Positions 39,412 through 49,529 of a DNA stretch of 64,000 bases are shown piece after piece. The notes below the pieces were generated by a model. That model ran no database searches, was not told the origin of the DNA, and worked only from the letters and a program-made list of their open reading frames with translations. Within the stretch, counting starts at the first letter, position 1. Every line of letters starts with the position of its first letter. Source of the stretch: Calothrix sp. MO_167.B12 (GTDB lineage: Bacteria > Cyanobacteriota > Cyanobacteriia > Cyanobacteriales > Nostocaceae). The stretch lies in NCBI GenBank assembly GCA_030066045.1, contig JASJCJ010000001.1, positions 62,001 through 126,000 on the forward strand. Reading direction: 5' to 3'. The position numbers and the translations under genes are program-made.

Positions 39412-40581
39412 ATGTCTTTACTGGCGAAAACTTTGTATATGAGGCTTTGCCGTAACCCTATCCCGATCTTTATCTATCTAATTGGCTGGATGTTCATCCC
39501 CATTCCAGCCAGTGCAGTCTTCTATGGTGTTACCCATAATAGTTTGTTGGCTCAAAGTACTTCTACGGAGATTCTACGTATTGGTAGTAGGGGTCAAGAG
39601 GTAGAACTATTACAAATCCAATTGCAAAAGTTGGGATATTATGGTGGTGCGATCGATGGTAAATACGGTATTGCTACGAGAAATGCTGTATATAAATTTC
39701 AGCAAGAACAAGAGTTAGCAGCAGATGGGAATGTGGGTGATGAAACTAGGAAGCAATTGCGAGTACAACTAAATAAATCTACTAGTTTAATTGCTAGTAC
39801 AACTCCACAATCAATCAAACATACTTCCCAATCATCAGGAAAGGGTTTTGTATGGTGGTCATTAATGGGAATAGGTATTTTGGGTAGTATTGGCGCGTTA
39901 CTGTACTGTGTCAAATGGTTCTCTGATCAGAAAAAGTTACAAAATACGGATATTTCCCCAACTAATAGTACCCATAGTCAACATTCAGGGATAGATGTTC
40001 TCGAAGAACACCACCACCCACAAATTACAAGCCAAAAAGAGTCAGAATTATCTCTTCCTCAAACACAATTACTACCACCTGAAAACACATCCCGATTGGC
40101 AAAAATCAATATTGTTGAGGAATTAGTCACAGACTTAAACAGTCAGGATGGAAATCAAAGATGCAAAGCAATCTGGAATTTAGGACAACAGGGTGATTCA
40201 CGGGCAATCCAGCCCTTAGTAGATTTGATGATTGATGCGGATTCTCAGCAGCGTAGTTTAATATTGGCTGCTTTGGCAGAAATTAGTACCCGTAACCTGA
40301 AACCCCTGAATCGGGCTTTAGCAATCTCCTTACAAGATGAAAGCCCCCAAGTGCGGCAAAATGCCATCCGCGATTTAACTCGTGTGTATGACATGATGGC
40401 TCAGGTAAGTCAAATGCTATACCATGCTATAGAAGATCCCGATGCAGAAGTACAAGAAACGGCTAAATATGCTTTAGGACAAATGAATCGGATGCGTACT
40501 TTGTCTAATGACTTATCTTCTTCGTCACCTAACTCTGTGGAGCATAAATCTACTGAACACAACTCCAATCACTCCTCCTGA
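39412..40581 (+). CDS. Peptidoglycan-binding domain + TM + HEAT-repeat protein
   Basis: LRIGSRGQEVELLQIQLQKLGYYGGAIDGKYGIATRNAVYKFQ; C-terminal HEAT-like CKAIWNLGQQGDSRAIQPLVDLM. Confidence 0.8.
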   Translation: MSLLAKTLYMRLCRNPIPIFIYLIGWMFIPIPASAVFYGVTHNSLLAQSTSTEILRIGSRGQEVELLQIQLQKLGYYGGAIDGKYGIATRNAVYKFQQEQELAADGNVGDETRKQLRVQLNKSTSLIASTTPQSIKHTSQSSGKGFVWWSLMGIGILGSIGALLYCVKWFSDQKKLQNTDISPTNSTHSQHSGIDVLEEHHHPQITSQKESELSLPQTQLLPPENTSRLAKINIVEELVTDLNSQDGNQRCKAIWNLGQQGDSRAIQPLVDLMIDADSQQRSLILAALAEISTRNLKPLNRALAISLQDESPQVRQNAIRDLTRVYDMMAQVSQMLYHAIEDPDAEVQETAKYALGQMNRMRTLSNDLSSSSPNSVEHKSTEHNSNHSS

Positions 40582-41456
40582 AGTTCAAAGCAGTATTCTT
40601 TCTTCTGGGTCAAATACATGGCAATTCCCTTTTCATAATAGGCAACCTCGTTAATAAATACCGGATAAACTGTAGATTCTCCTTCATAGAAAATGTCTTT
40701 ACCATCAAAAGTGATAAACATCGGATTACCAGGATGTAGCGGTTTGTAGTCTTGAAACTGCAACTGGGGATGAATCATAGCTTGGATTTCTTGATGTTGA
40801 TTTCTGGGATAATCAACTTTTTCTAGTATGTGATAAAAGGTTAAATTTGCTGGTGCTGCTAAGGGTTTCCCTTGTCTGTCAGCTTCAATATAGTCCAGAA
40901 TAGAGTGAATCAAATCTTCAGTTTCTTGAAACAATTGTGCATCTAATAAACCATTCGCAACTGCTCCCACTTCGATGGCAATACCAAATTCCACCAGACT
41001 TCTCAAATAAGATGTATTTTGGTCAGGAGGATGTTGTAAAATTTTCACTTTAGGATTAATTTTTGTGAGATATGCAGCTAATCGCAATAGATAAGGATGA
41101 GTGCTGCGTAAAATTATTGTCAACCCCATATTTGCAGTTGTGCTGTGCAAATCAATTATTAAATCAATTTTTTCTTGCTGGATTCGTCGAGCAATAGTTT
41201 TGGCGATTGATTGCTCGTAATTCATTAATTGGGGATTGGCTAAATCTTGGGGATGAAAAGACCGATTTAAGTCTGTATCAATATACCTTCTTCCCATTGC
41301 GATCGCTTTCTTGTTTGCCAATAATGTAATAGTTTCAACACCATTACGTTGAATTTGTAGGGGAAACTGTTGAAATTTCTTAGCTAAAAAGACTCCCGTG
41401 AGTTCGGCACCGTGGGTTCCTCCCACTAAGGCAACTCGTTGAATTGGCAAAACCAT
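40569..41456 (-). CDS. Aspartoacylase (M14 AspA/AstE family)
   Basis: VALVGGTHGAELTGVFLAKKF, YIDTDLNRSFHPQDL, IDLHSTTANMGLT. Confidence 0.88.
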   Translation of the reverse strand: MVLPIQRVALVGGTHGAELTGVFLAKKFQQFPLQIQRNGVETITLLANKKAIAMGRRYIDTDLNRSFHPQDLANPQLMNYEQSIAKTIARRIQQEKIDLIIDLHSTTANMGLTIILRSTHPYLLRLAAYLTKINPKVKILQHPPDQNTSYLRSLVEFGIAIEVGAVANGLLDAQLFQETEDLIHSILDYIEADRQGKPLAAPANLTFYHILEKVDYPRNQHQEIQAMIHPQLQFQDYKPLHPGNPMFITFDGKDIFYEGESTVYPVFINEVAYYEKGIAMYLTQKKEYCFELQEE

Positions 41457-41565
41457 AGCCTATCTCGATTTTTAAGATTTGTTTATGTCACCAGTGTAAA
41501 GGAGATAGTATTATCTAGAAAAGCATATATTTGAGATTGTAGTATATTAGATAATATATATCTAC

Positions 41566-42510
41566 ATGAATTATCGAGATTCAGACAGGTTAGAATTGCA
41601 AGATTTACGCTACTTTGTTGAGGTAGCTAGTCACGGAGATTGTAGCATTAGCGATGTTGCGAAGCAATTGGGTATGGCACAGTCGAACCTCAGTGCTTCA
41701 ATTAAGAACTTGGAAAAAAAGTTAAGTTTACGTGACAATAAAAAGAAATTAGAGGTAGCGCTGTTTAACCGTAAAAAACGTCCCCTACAGTTAACAACGG
41801 TAGGGCAAGAATTTTTTCAAGAAGCCATTTCAATATTGAGTGCAATTGACCGCGCTTTTGAGAACGCCCAACAAAGGAGTGAGGGAAAAGTTGGACAGGT
41901 AACCGTTGCTCTCACCAGTTCTGTTTCCAATAGTATCCTACCGGATATTTTGAGAAAATTCCGCGAACAATATCCCCATGTCAAACTAATCTGGAGAGAA
42001 ATGACAACCCACAACCAACTTCAAGCACTTCGCTCTCACCAAATTGATGTGGGTCTTTTACATCTGCCCAAATCAGCAATTGAGGATAAAGAACTGGGTT
42101 TTACTACGGTTTTAGAAGAGCCTTTAATTATAGTGTTACCAGAGAATCATCAATTAGCGAGGACTAAGCAAATTCCCTTAAAAGAACTTCAAGGAGAAAA
42201 ATTCATTCTTCCTGACCGTCAATTGGTTCCAGGATTATCCCAGGAAATTTTAGATTTGTGCAAAAAAGTAGGTTTTGAGCCTAAAGTTACTCAAGAAGCT
42301 GCATTAATGCTGACAATTTTGGGACTTGTTGCTGGAGAGGTGGGAATTGCATTACTTCCTGCTAATGCTAAAAATCTCCGGCGCAAAGGAGTTGTCTATC
42401 GGAAAATTGAAGAAAAAGCGACAACGGTGAAAATAAATATGGCTTGGCGACGAAGTGATGAATCTGCTGTGGTGGAACAATTCCGTAAAGTTGTCAGGGA
42501 AATAGGATAA
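41566..42510 (+). CDS. LysR-family transcriptional regulator
   Basis: N-terminal HTH LQDLRYFVEVASHGDCSISDVAKQLGMAQSNLSASIKNLEK. Confidence 0.9.
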   Translation: MNYRDSDRLELQDLRYFVEVASHGDCSISDVAKQLGMAQSNLSASIKNLEKKLSLRDNKKKLEVALFNRKKRPLQLTTVGQEFFQEAISILSAIDRAFENAQQRSEGKVGQVTVALTSSVSNSILPDILRKFREQYPHVKLIWREMTTHNQLQALRSHQIDVGLLHLPKSAIEDKELGFTTVLEEPLIIVLPENHQLARTKQIPLKELQGEKFILPDRQLVPGLSQEILDLCKKVGFEPKVTQEAALMLTILGLVAGEVGIALLPANAKNLRRKGVVYRKIEEKATTVKINMAWRRSDESAVVEQFRKVVREIG

Positions 42511-42524
42511 GTCGAATGAGCATT

Positions 42525-43109
42525 TTAACCGGAGAAAGCTCTATCTATTTGTGTATATAAATTTTCTATCCCTAAATTATTATCTAACACCACATCAGCA
42601 AGGGCTACTTTTTCCCCCAGAGGCATTTGACTCTTAATTCTGGCTTGTGCTTGTTCTACAGTTAAATTATTGCGCTGTATTAACCTAGTTAACTGTTGTT
42701 GTCGATCGCAGTAAACTACCCAAATCTCTGTTACTAAGTTGGTAATCCCAGCTTCAAATAATAAAGGCACAACCAATACTAGTGTTTTTACTGGTAATTT
42801 GTTCATTTCATCCAAAAAGCGATCGCGTACATAAGGATGGATTAAATCTTCTATATAGATGCGTTCTGCTGGCTGATGAAAAATAATTTCACCCAGTTTT
42901 TGGCGGTTTAGACTGCCACCTGCAAGTAGTATTTGTGACCCGTATTTTTTTGCGATCGCTTGGAGGATTGGTGAACCCACAGCCACCGCATCCCTGGCGT
43001 AGATATCAGCGTCTAAAATGGGTAAGTTGTAAGTTTTGGCTAAATAATTAGCGACGGTTGTTTTACCTGTAGCAATACCACCAGTTAAACCGATAATGCG
43101 TTTGGTCAT
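42525..43109 (-). CDS. coaE: Dephospho-CoA kinase
   Basis: RIIGLTGGIATGKTTVANYLA, LDADIYARDAVAVGSP, VVPLLFEAGI. Confidence 0.93.
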   Translation of the reverse strand: MTKRIIGLTGGIATGKTTVANYLAKTYNLPILDADIYARDAVAVGSPILQAIAKKYGSQILLAGGSLNRQKLGEIIFHQPAERIYIEDLIHPYVRDRFLDEMNKLPVKTLVLVVPLLFEAGITNLVTEIWVVYCDRQQQLTRLIQRNNLTVEQAQARIKSQMPLGEKVALADVVLDNNLGIENLYTQIDRAFSG

Positions 43110-43161
43110 TCGATTTTGGATTTTAGATTTTGGATTTTGGATTTTATATTCACTCCCTCCT

Positions 43162-43986
43162 TCACTCCATCACTCTAATCAGTGCTTGAGTCAATCCATC
43201 TAAGGTATATTCCTCTGCCTCAACATCCACCCGTCCAATCAGAGAAAGACAAGTTTTTGAGGTTTGTGGACCAATGGAGGCAATACAAACCCCCTGCAAC
43301 AAATCTGTTATCGCCTGAGATTGATTCTCATTCCCATTCTTGGTAAATGTCTGTTCTAGTAGCTGACAGAAAAACTTAACTGTTTTGGAACTGGCAAAGG
43401 TAATGGCATCTACAGTACGATTGTGCAAAGCAATTTTTGCCTCTAGGGGAATATTACGAGGACAGCAGGATTTATAAGCTGCCACTTCCACAACTTCCGC
43501 ACCCTGAGCAGTAAATTCCTTCACTAGTACTTCTCTACCACCACTTTCTACCCTGGGGAATAATACCCTCTTCCCTAGCAATTCTGCGGGAAAGTTTGCC
43601 ACCAGGGAATCTGCCACAAAGTTAGGAGGGATAAAATCTGGTTGCAAACTCCTTTGTTTGAGGCTTTGGGAAGTTTTCTCACCCACCACAGCAATTTTAA
43701 CTCCTTCCAAGTTACGGACATCTCGACCTTGCTCCAGTAATCTGTCAAAAAAATAATTGACGGCATTGCTGGAAGTGAGAATTAACCAGTCAAATGTAGA
43801 TAAATTAGCGATCGCAAAATCCAAATCTTCCCAACTAGAAGGTGCTGCAATTTCTAAGGCTGGCATTTCAATTACGGTAGCTCCAACATCGGTAAGGAGT
43901 TGGGTAAATTGACTCGACTGTCCTGCCGAACGGGTGACTAAAATGGTTTTACCATTGAGGGGAAGAGGAGAAAAATTGCTGGTCAT
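43162..43986 (-). CDS. hemD: Uroporphyrinogen-III synthase
   Basis: GKTILVTRSAGQSSQFTQLLTDVGATVIEMPALEI, TFASSKTVKFF; gene order next to cobA. Confidence 0.85.
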   Translation of the reverse strand: MTSNFSPLPLNGKTILVTRSAGQSSQFTQLLTDVGATVIEMPALEIAAPSSWEDLDFAIANLSTFDWLILTSSNAVNYFFDRLLEQGRDVRNLEGVKIAVVGEKTSQSLKQRSLQPDFIPPNFVADSLVANFPAELLGKRVLFPRVESGGREVLVKEFTAQGAEVVEVAAYKSCCPRNIPLEAKIALHNRTVDAITFASSKTVKFFCQLLEQTFTKNGNENQSQAITDLLQGVCIASIGPQTSKTCLSLIGRVDVEAEEYTLDGLTQALIRVME

Positions 43987-44032
43987 TCAATTTTGGATTT
44001 TGGATTTTGGATTTTGAGGACACTGTGGTCTT

Positions 44033-44240
44033 GGGGAGCCAGCGTTGCGGACGGTAAGCCACTGCGGTGGACGGGTTCCCCGGCATAAAGCAAGTGGCGA
44101 ACCCGAAGGGGTTTCCCGCCGCAGACGACTGGCGTTGGTTTCCCCCATGAACAACTGTCCGGGATTGACGAGCGAACCCGCGACGACGGAAGTCGCTCTG
44201 GGTAGCGGGAGTCGTGACCCCATGTCTAAAGCTAGGGGTT
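44033..44240. repeat. GC-rich dispersed repeat between hemD and cobA
   Basis: Block GCGGTGGACGGGTTCCCCGGCATA (44064-44087) also occurs at 32757-32780; GC-rich against the AT-rich surroundings. Confidence 0.55.
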
Positions 44241-44303
44241 TGAAATAATGATAAAACCGTTTGTTTCTTCTCCACGGATAAATCCACACGGCTTATATCC
44301 AGT

Positions 44304-45092
44304 TTATTTTTCGGTCATATTTGGTTGAGTATTGCCAGTGGCAAGAGAATTATCTAAAGATATATTCTCAAATTGTAAGTATCTGCGGAGTTCCACCACT
44401 TCCCCAATTACAATTACCGTGGGGGAAAGTAACTGACCAGACGTTTGTTCCACAATGGTTTCTAAGGTACCAGTCCAGACTTGCTGTTGACTAGTTCCTG
44501 CCCAACGAGCGATCGCAACTGGAGTATGGGGCGATCGTTGATGTCTGAGTAATTGGCTGACAATTTCTGGCAGATGCTTACTACCCATTAATATTACCAG
44601 GGTTTCGATCCGGGACAGGGCATCCCAATCCAATGCATCTGGATCGTGAGCGGTTAATACTGCAAAACACCTACTCATTACCGGATCTGTGAGGGGTATT
44701 CCCGCTAGTAAGGGTGCAGCTAAGGCAGAGGAAATTCCCGGCACAACTTCAAAGTCACAACCTGCTGTTTTTAAAGCTTCAATTTCCGCAGTACAGCGGC
44801 CAAAAATAAATGGATCGCCAGATTTCAACCTGATAACTTGTTTTCCCTGACGACAATATTTGACTAATAGTTGGTTAATCTCCTTTTGGGGAGTGCTGGG
44901 TTGACCACCCCGCTTACCCATCTCTAACTTGAGGCAATCTGGCGGTACTAATTGCAATAACTCAACATCCACCAGGGCATCATAAACCAATACTTGAGCA
45001 TTACCTAGGAGATTGTAGGCTTTAACCGTCAGGTATGCCACATCTCCCGGTCCTGCACCCACAAGGTAAACTTTGCCCTTTTGTCCAGTCAT
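44304..45092 (-). CDS. cobA: Uroporphyrinogen-III C-methyltransferase
   Basis: KVYLVGAGPGDVAYLTVKAYNLL, VIRLKSGDPFIFGRCTAEIEAL, VVPGISSALAAPLLAGIPLT. Confidence 0.93.
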   Translation of the reverse strand: MTGQKGKVYLVGAGPGDVAYLTVKAYNLLGNAQVLVYDALVDVELLQLVPPDCLKLEMGKRGGQPSTPQKEINQLLVKYCRQGKQVIRLKSGDPFIFGRCTAEIEALKTAGCDFEVVPGISSALAAPLLAGIPLTDPVMSRCFAVLTAHDPDALDWDALSRIETLVILMGSKHLPEIVSQLLRHQRSPHTPVAIARWAGTSQQQVWTGTLETIVEQTSGQLLSPTVIVIGEVVELRRYLQFENISLDNSLATGNTQPNMTEK

Positions 45093-45570
45093 TTTTTATT
45101 TAGCTATTGGTTGTTAGTTATTTATTTTAGGACTTTCATCAAAATAGCAACTTGCTTTATGAGAATTGTTCGAGGTAACTACAACTATTTAGTTAAACGA
45201 TGAACAATGGCATTAACTACGCATAATTGCTGATTCATGCATTTTTAAAGTATTTCAAGTCACTTTCTGTAAATAAAAATACTCACAAATATTTTACAAA
45301 AATTATCAATCTAGTAAAGTTATGTTACCTTAATGCCATAGATTATCAATTATTCAACGAATTTGCTGGATTGTAGAACATTGGTTGGGAATAGGAACAT
45401 TAAATCATGGTAGATTGTACATATATGGTGGGATTGTTTTGTCTTTTTTTATTTATGTCTGACAAACTTGATTCAAAATAAATAAAAATACAGAGACAAA
45501 GAAAACAAGTTTTAACCCACTGCTATTGTTGTTTTCAATCGGAATAATTACCCATCAGCCATGACTCAAA

Positions 45571-46038
45571 ATGCCCAGTTCTTCCTCAAACGCTGAATTT
45601 CTTCACCAATGGCGACACGCTCTAGCTCCCTATAACTTGGGTTATAAGCTTAAACTTACGTCTCAATTGATGTACCGTGATTTCTTGGAGAGATTGGAAC
45701 CCTATGGGCTAACTCCTTTTCATTACCTAGTGTTGTGTTGTCTTTGGGAAGAAGATGGGCTTTCCACTTCTGGAATTGCTGACAAACTAAAACAACTGGG
45801 AGCAACCCTCACAGGAGTTGTAGACCGCATGGAGGAGCGTAACTTAGTTTATCGAAAACGGGACCCAAGCGATCGCCGGATTGTAAGAATTTGGCTTACA
45901 GATGAAGGAAAGCAACTCATGAACATTTTGCCATCAATTGGTGCAGAAACCATTGAGAAGGCAACTACAGGTATCTCAAAAGCTGAACAAGAGGCTGTTT
46001 TAAAGCTTCTCGATCAAATTGTTCTCAACCTTCTCTAA
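45571..46038 (+). CDS. MarR-family transcriptional regulator
   Basis: LTGVVDRMEERNLVYRKRDPSDRRIVRIWLTDEGKQL. Confidence 0.9.
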   Translation: MPSSSSNAEFLHQWRHALAPYNLGYKLKLTSQLMYRDFLERLEPYGLTPFHYLVLCCLWEEDGLSTSGIADKLKQLGATLTGVVDRMEERNLVYRKRDPSDRRIVRIWLTDEGKQLMNILPSIGAETIEKATTGISKAEQEAVLKLLDQIVLNLL

Positions 46039-46183
46039 AAGATGTTTAGCTCCAAGATTTGACTCTTCAAAAAATACTTAATATATTAAATATCAATACG
46101 TTTATTTTTATCAAGTAATACCGAAGCATAGGTTAAGACCTTACGCTCCGGTGGTTTTGTGTTGGTTAAATTAGGAGAATATC

Positions 46184-46696
46184 ATGTCCAAATTAAGTAT
46201 TAGGCAGAAGAACTGGTTGTTATCAGTACACATTATTTTTGCTGCACTTTGGACAGGTACAGTTTTGAGTATGTTCTTGTTAGCATTGCTCAATCAAGGG
46301 TCAACTAGTGCAGATGTTCTTTATGCTTTACATTCCGCGATTAATCTACTGGATGACTACGTGGTAATTCCTTGCGCTATTGGTTCAGTAGTGACAGCGA
46401 CTTGCTTGTGTTGGTTGACTAATTATGGATTCATGAAATTTTGGTGGATAATTACCAAGTGGTTCCTGACAATTTCTTTGATAGTCTTTGGTACTTTTTG
46501 CTTGTATCCTTGGTCGGTTAGTGCAGAATCAATTGCTCAAACACAGGGTTTGTCAGCCTTTGAAGATCGAGTGTATGTGGTTGATGCCAGAGGGATTTTA
46601 ATTGGTGCAGTTATTCAGGCTGTATTCTTGTTATTTATTATTATCATTTCTGTGATTAAACCTTGGGGTAGGCGAACTGTGACAAATTCACCGTAG
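46184..46696 (+). CDS. DUF2269-like membrane protein
   Basis: Four hydrophobic segments; VHIIFAALWTGTVLSMFLL; downstream of marR. Confidence 0.5.
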   Translation: MSKLSIRQKNWLLSVHIIFAALWTGTVLSMFLLALLNQGSTSADVLYALHSAINLLDDYVVIPCAIGSVVTATCLCWLTNYGFMKFWWIITKWFLTISLIVFGTFCLYPWSVSAESIAQTQGLSAFEDRVYVVDARGILIGAVIQAVFLLFIIIISVIKPWGRRTVTNSP

Positions 46697-46858
46697 CCAC
46701 TTCTGAGGAATTTTCACTGCCAAGTAGTGTGAGTATGTTGCCATCGGCATCTTTATTAATTCAGGGGAGTGTCAACCGCTTCGCGGAAGTAATAAGGTTG
46801 TTTGCATTTACTGATATGGTATGCGTGATTCTGTGGTTTTCACAATTTAGCTATCAAT

Positions 46859-47320
46859 TTAGGATGATGATTCTATCTTTTGCAAAATATCTTGTAATTT
46901 TGCTAATTCATTAGCATAGCGTTTTGATTGAAAAAAATCTTGAGCTTTTGTGAGAATATCCATCGCTTCTTTTTGTTTGTCTTGTAATAAGAGAGCATTT
47001 GCCAAGCGTAAATGTGCATCAATTTTTTTAGGAGCGCGATGAATCACTTCTTGATATTTAATGATTGCAGCTTCTATTTGTTTTTGCTGCATCAATGTAT
47101 CTCCTAACAGCAGGTGAACTACATCATTGGTAGAATTGATAGCAATTACCTGACGAAAAGCTGTTTCTGCATTTTGATAATCTTTTTTCTGATAAAAGTT
47201 GATACCTGTTTGAAATAAATGATTAGTTCTCCAAGTCCTGATTGAAAAATAAACTAGCATGGAGAGAGTAAAGATAACCACAACAGCAGCAAAGTAATTT
47301 AATGGCAAAGTTTCCATCAT
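46859..47320 (-). CDS. TPR-repeat protein
   Basis: GINFYQKKDYQNAETAFRQVIAI, LGDTLMQQKQIEAAIIKYQEVIHRAP. Confidence 0.8.
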   Translation of the reverse strand: MMETLPLNYFAAVVVIFTLSMLVYFSIRTWRTNHLFQTGINFYQKKDYQNAETAFRQVIAINSTNDVVHLLLGDTLMQQKQIEAAIIKYQEVIHRAPKKIDAHLRLANALLLQDKQKEAMDILTKAQDFFQSKRYANELAKLQDILQKIESSS

Positions 47321-47323
47321 TTA

Positions 47324-48214
47324 TTAATCCAAAAGACAAGCAAGGGGAAATAGCAAATATTCTAGGAAGAATAGTTTCCAAATAAATTGATAAAAATTAG
47401 CGATCGCACTTTGATTTTCTAGGTTAACATCTTGACTACGCCACCACATAATTCCCAACAATAATAGATGGGAAATAATCAGAAAAATTGAGTTAACACC
47501 AATTCCAGGTAATACAGCCGCCACAATCATCCCTAGGTAACATATGGTAATTACCCAACGAGCCAAATTAAACACAGCTTGCTGACCGAGTTTAATAGTA
47601 AAAGTAATGATATTATACTGGCGATCGCCCTCTAAATCTGGGATATCTTTAAAGATCGCGATCGCAAAGGTAAACATAATAATAAATAGTGTTAATATCC
47701 ATACCGCAGGAGGAATGGATTGATTCTGTTGCCATACCCAACTAAAATGTAAAAATAGACCTAAATTAACAATTGCTCCCCGCACAGCGAAAATACACAG
47801 TGCTGCCCAGAAAGGAAATCGTTTTAAACGAATTGGCGGTAAAGAATAAGCCGTACCAATAGCTAAACTAATTCCTATCATTCCTAATAAAAATGGTCCT
47901 TGTATCCCAGCTAAAAGGAGTGCAGAAATACCAGTAATAACGACAATTATCTGACCCATTTGTAGAGTAAACTCACCGGAAGCAAGGGGTAGGTGGGGTT
48001 TATTGATTTTATCAATTTCTATATCTTCTAGTTGATTCAAGCCGACAATATAAACATTGCCACAAAGACAAGCAATCCAACTTCCCAAAGGGGAGAGTAG
48101 GGAATGGGAAGAAAATAGGGAAATAACAATTAAATATAAGCCCCACACACTGAAACTAGTACCAATAATTGTATGTGGACGAGAAAACTTCCACAAAGCA
48201 TAAAACCAATTCAT
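47324..48214 (-). CDS. Homogentisate phytyltransferase (UbiA family), start re-set to MNWFYALWKFSRPH
   Basis: FSRPHTIIGTSFSVWGLYLI, NQLEDIEIDKINKPHLPLASGE, FKDIPDLEGD; the ORF-track N-terminal extension (to 48274) reads through STRR sequence. Confidence 0.85.
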   Translation of the reverse strand: MNWFYALWKFSRPHTIIGTSFSVWGLYLIVISLFSSHSLLSPLGSWIACLCGNVYIVGLNQLEDIEIDKINKPHLPLASGEFTLQMGQIIVVITGISALLLAGIQGPFLLGMIGISLAIGTAYSLPPIRLKRFPFWAALCIFAVRGAIVNLGLFLHFSWVWQQNQSIPPAVWILTLFIIMFTFAIAIFKDIPDLEGDRQYNIITFTIKLGQQAVFNLARWVITICYLGMIVAAVLPGIGVNSIFLIISHLLLLGIMWWRSQDVNLENQSAIANFYQFIWKLFFLEYLLFPLACLLD

Positions 48215-48292
48215 ATAATTTTGGATTTTAGATTTTATATTTTGGATTGATTCCACACTCCTTTCCTCCATCACTCTTCACCACCTAACTCA

Positions 48293-48394
48293 CAACCGTC
48301 AACTGTCAACTGTCAACCTTCAACCAACAACCTTCAACCTTCAACCGTCAACTGTCAACTGTCAACTAACAACTAACAACTAACAACTAACAAC
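48293..48394. repeat. STRR array (CAACTGT/CAACCTT/CAACTAA heptamers)
   Basis: CAACCGTCAACTGTCAACTGTCAACCTT...CAACTAACAACTAACAACTAACAACT. Confidence 0.85.
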
Positions 48395-49240
48395 TCCTCC
48401 CTTAACTCCATAAAGCAATCCAAACCGAATCAACCCACGCTCATAACCGCGACGCATCAACCCCAAAGAAAATGCTCCCACAATCGTTGTCCAACCCGCA
48501 CCCAATAAACCAAAAATTGCCTTGGGAGTGAGTGCCGAATCAATTACCACATTCCAAAAAGGTGCGACAGCTTTTGACCAATCAGCAGTGTGGATATTTT
48601 GTAAACCAATTTGATTAGCAATCGCTTCATACTCAGGTAAGGAAATCACATAAGGTAAACAATATACCCGATAAATATCCTGCAAATGCTTTTGCTCATC
48701 TGCGCTCAGGGGAGAATCATCGGTGGGACGATGGCACCAAGTCACCAGAATTAGCTTTCCTCCCGGTTTTAATACCCGGTAGCACTCCTGAATAAACTGA
48801 TTTTTATCCGGCATATGCTCCCCACTTTCCAAAGACCAAACCAAATCAAAACTATTGTCTGCAAAAGGCATAGCTTGAGCATTGGCAACCAGAAACTCTG
48901 TTTGGCTGGTTAAATCCAACTCCACAGCACGCTCCTTTGCCCTAGTCGCTTGCACCGGACTGAGGGTAATACCTGTAGCTTGAGCATGAAATTTCTCTGC
49001 CAGATATAAAGAGCTACCACCAATGCCACAACCTACGTCTAGAACCCTCTCTACCTGACCTATTTTTCCCCATTTGATTATTTCTTCAATTAAATCAATT
49101 TGCGCCTGTCTACGGTCTTTTTTCTGGGTTCCTTCCGCACCATAGTAGCCATGATGCATATGTTCGCCCCAAATTTCCTCCCACAGTCCAGAAGAAGCAT
49201 CGTAAAATGCCTGAATTCGTTGGTAAAGAGTCGCGCTCAT
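48380..49240 (-). CDS. Tocopherol-type SAM methyltransferase (gamma-tocopherol methyltransferase-like)
   Basis: LYQRIQAFYDASSGLWEEIWGEHMHHGYYG, VLDVGCGIGGSSLYLA, YRVLKPGGKLILVTWCHR; adjacent to the prenyltransferase. Confidence 0.82.
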   Translation of the reverse strand: MSATLYQRIQAFYDASSGLWEEIWGEHMHHGYYGAEGTQKKDRRQAQIDLIEEIIKWGKIGQVERVLDVGCGIGGSSLYLAEKFHAQATGITLSPVQATRAKERAVELDLTSQTEFLVANAQAMPFADNSFDLVWSLESGEHMPDKNQFIQECYRVLKPGGKLILVTWCHRPTDDSPLSADEQKHLQDIYRVYCLPYVISLPEYEAIANQIGLQNIHTADWSKAVAPFWNVVIDSALTPKAIFGLLGAGWTTIVGAFSLGLMRRGYERGLIRFGLLYGVKGGVVSC

Positions 49241-49330
49241 AAATGAAGCAATTTTAAAACAAAATTGAAACAGGATGGACAATATACTGGTAGGCTACCA
49301 TGTGTGCTTCTAATTAAATCAATCAACCGT

Positions 49331-49388
49331 GTTAGCGCAACTCCTCTGTAAGAGGCATAATGTTAGCGCAGCTTCTTTGTAAGAGGCA
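49331..49388. repeat. Tandem duplicate of ~27-bp GTTAGCGCA(A/G)CTYCTYTGTAAGAGGCA
   Basis: GTTAGCGCAACTCCTCTGTAAGAGGCA then GTTAGCGCAGCTTCTTTGTAAGAGGCA. Confidence 0.75.
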
Positions 49389-49495
49389 CAGTAAACAATT
49401 GTCAGCGATCAAAGCCTATGGTGAGGGATGAGGGATACGGGGAACCTTGCACCGAACCTTGAGAAGACTCCAATGATGAATCTCATAAACTTTTA

Positions 49496-49527
49496 ACTGA
49501 TGACTGATAACTGATAACTGATAACTG
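49496..49527. repeat. Short STRR (ACTGATA heptamer) immediately 5' of the TrkH-family gene
   Basis: AACTGATGACTGATAACTGATAACTGATAACTG. Confidence 0.85.
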
Positions 49528-49529
49528 AA

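Noticed and set aside
43949-44289. Three overlapping ORFs between hemD and cobA (both strands)
   Set aside because: Translate the dispersed GC-rich repeat and STRR (KIQNPK-type) sequence
48293-48394. Possible CRISPR array
   Set aside because: 7-nt period without spacers and no cas genes nearby; it is an STRR. No CRISPR array was seen anywhere in the window
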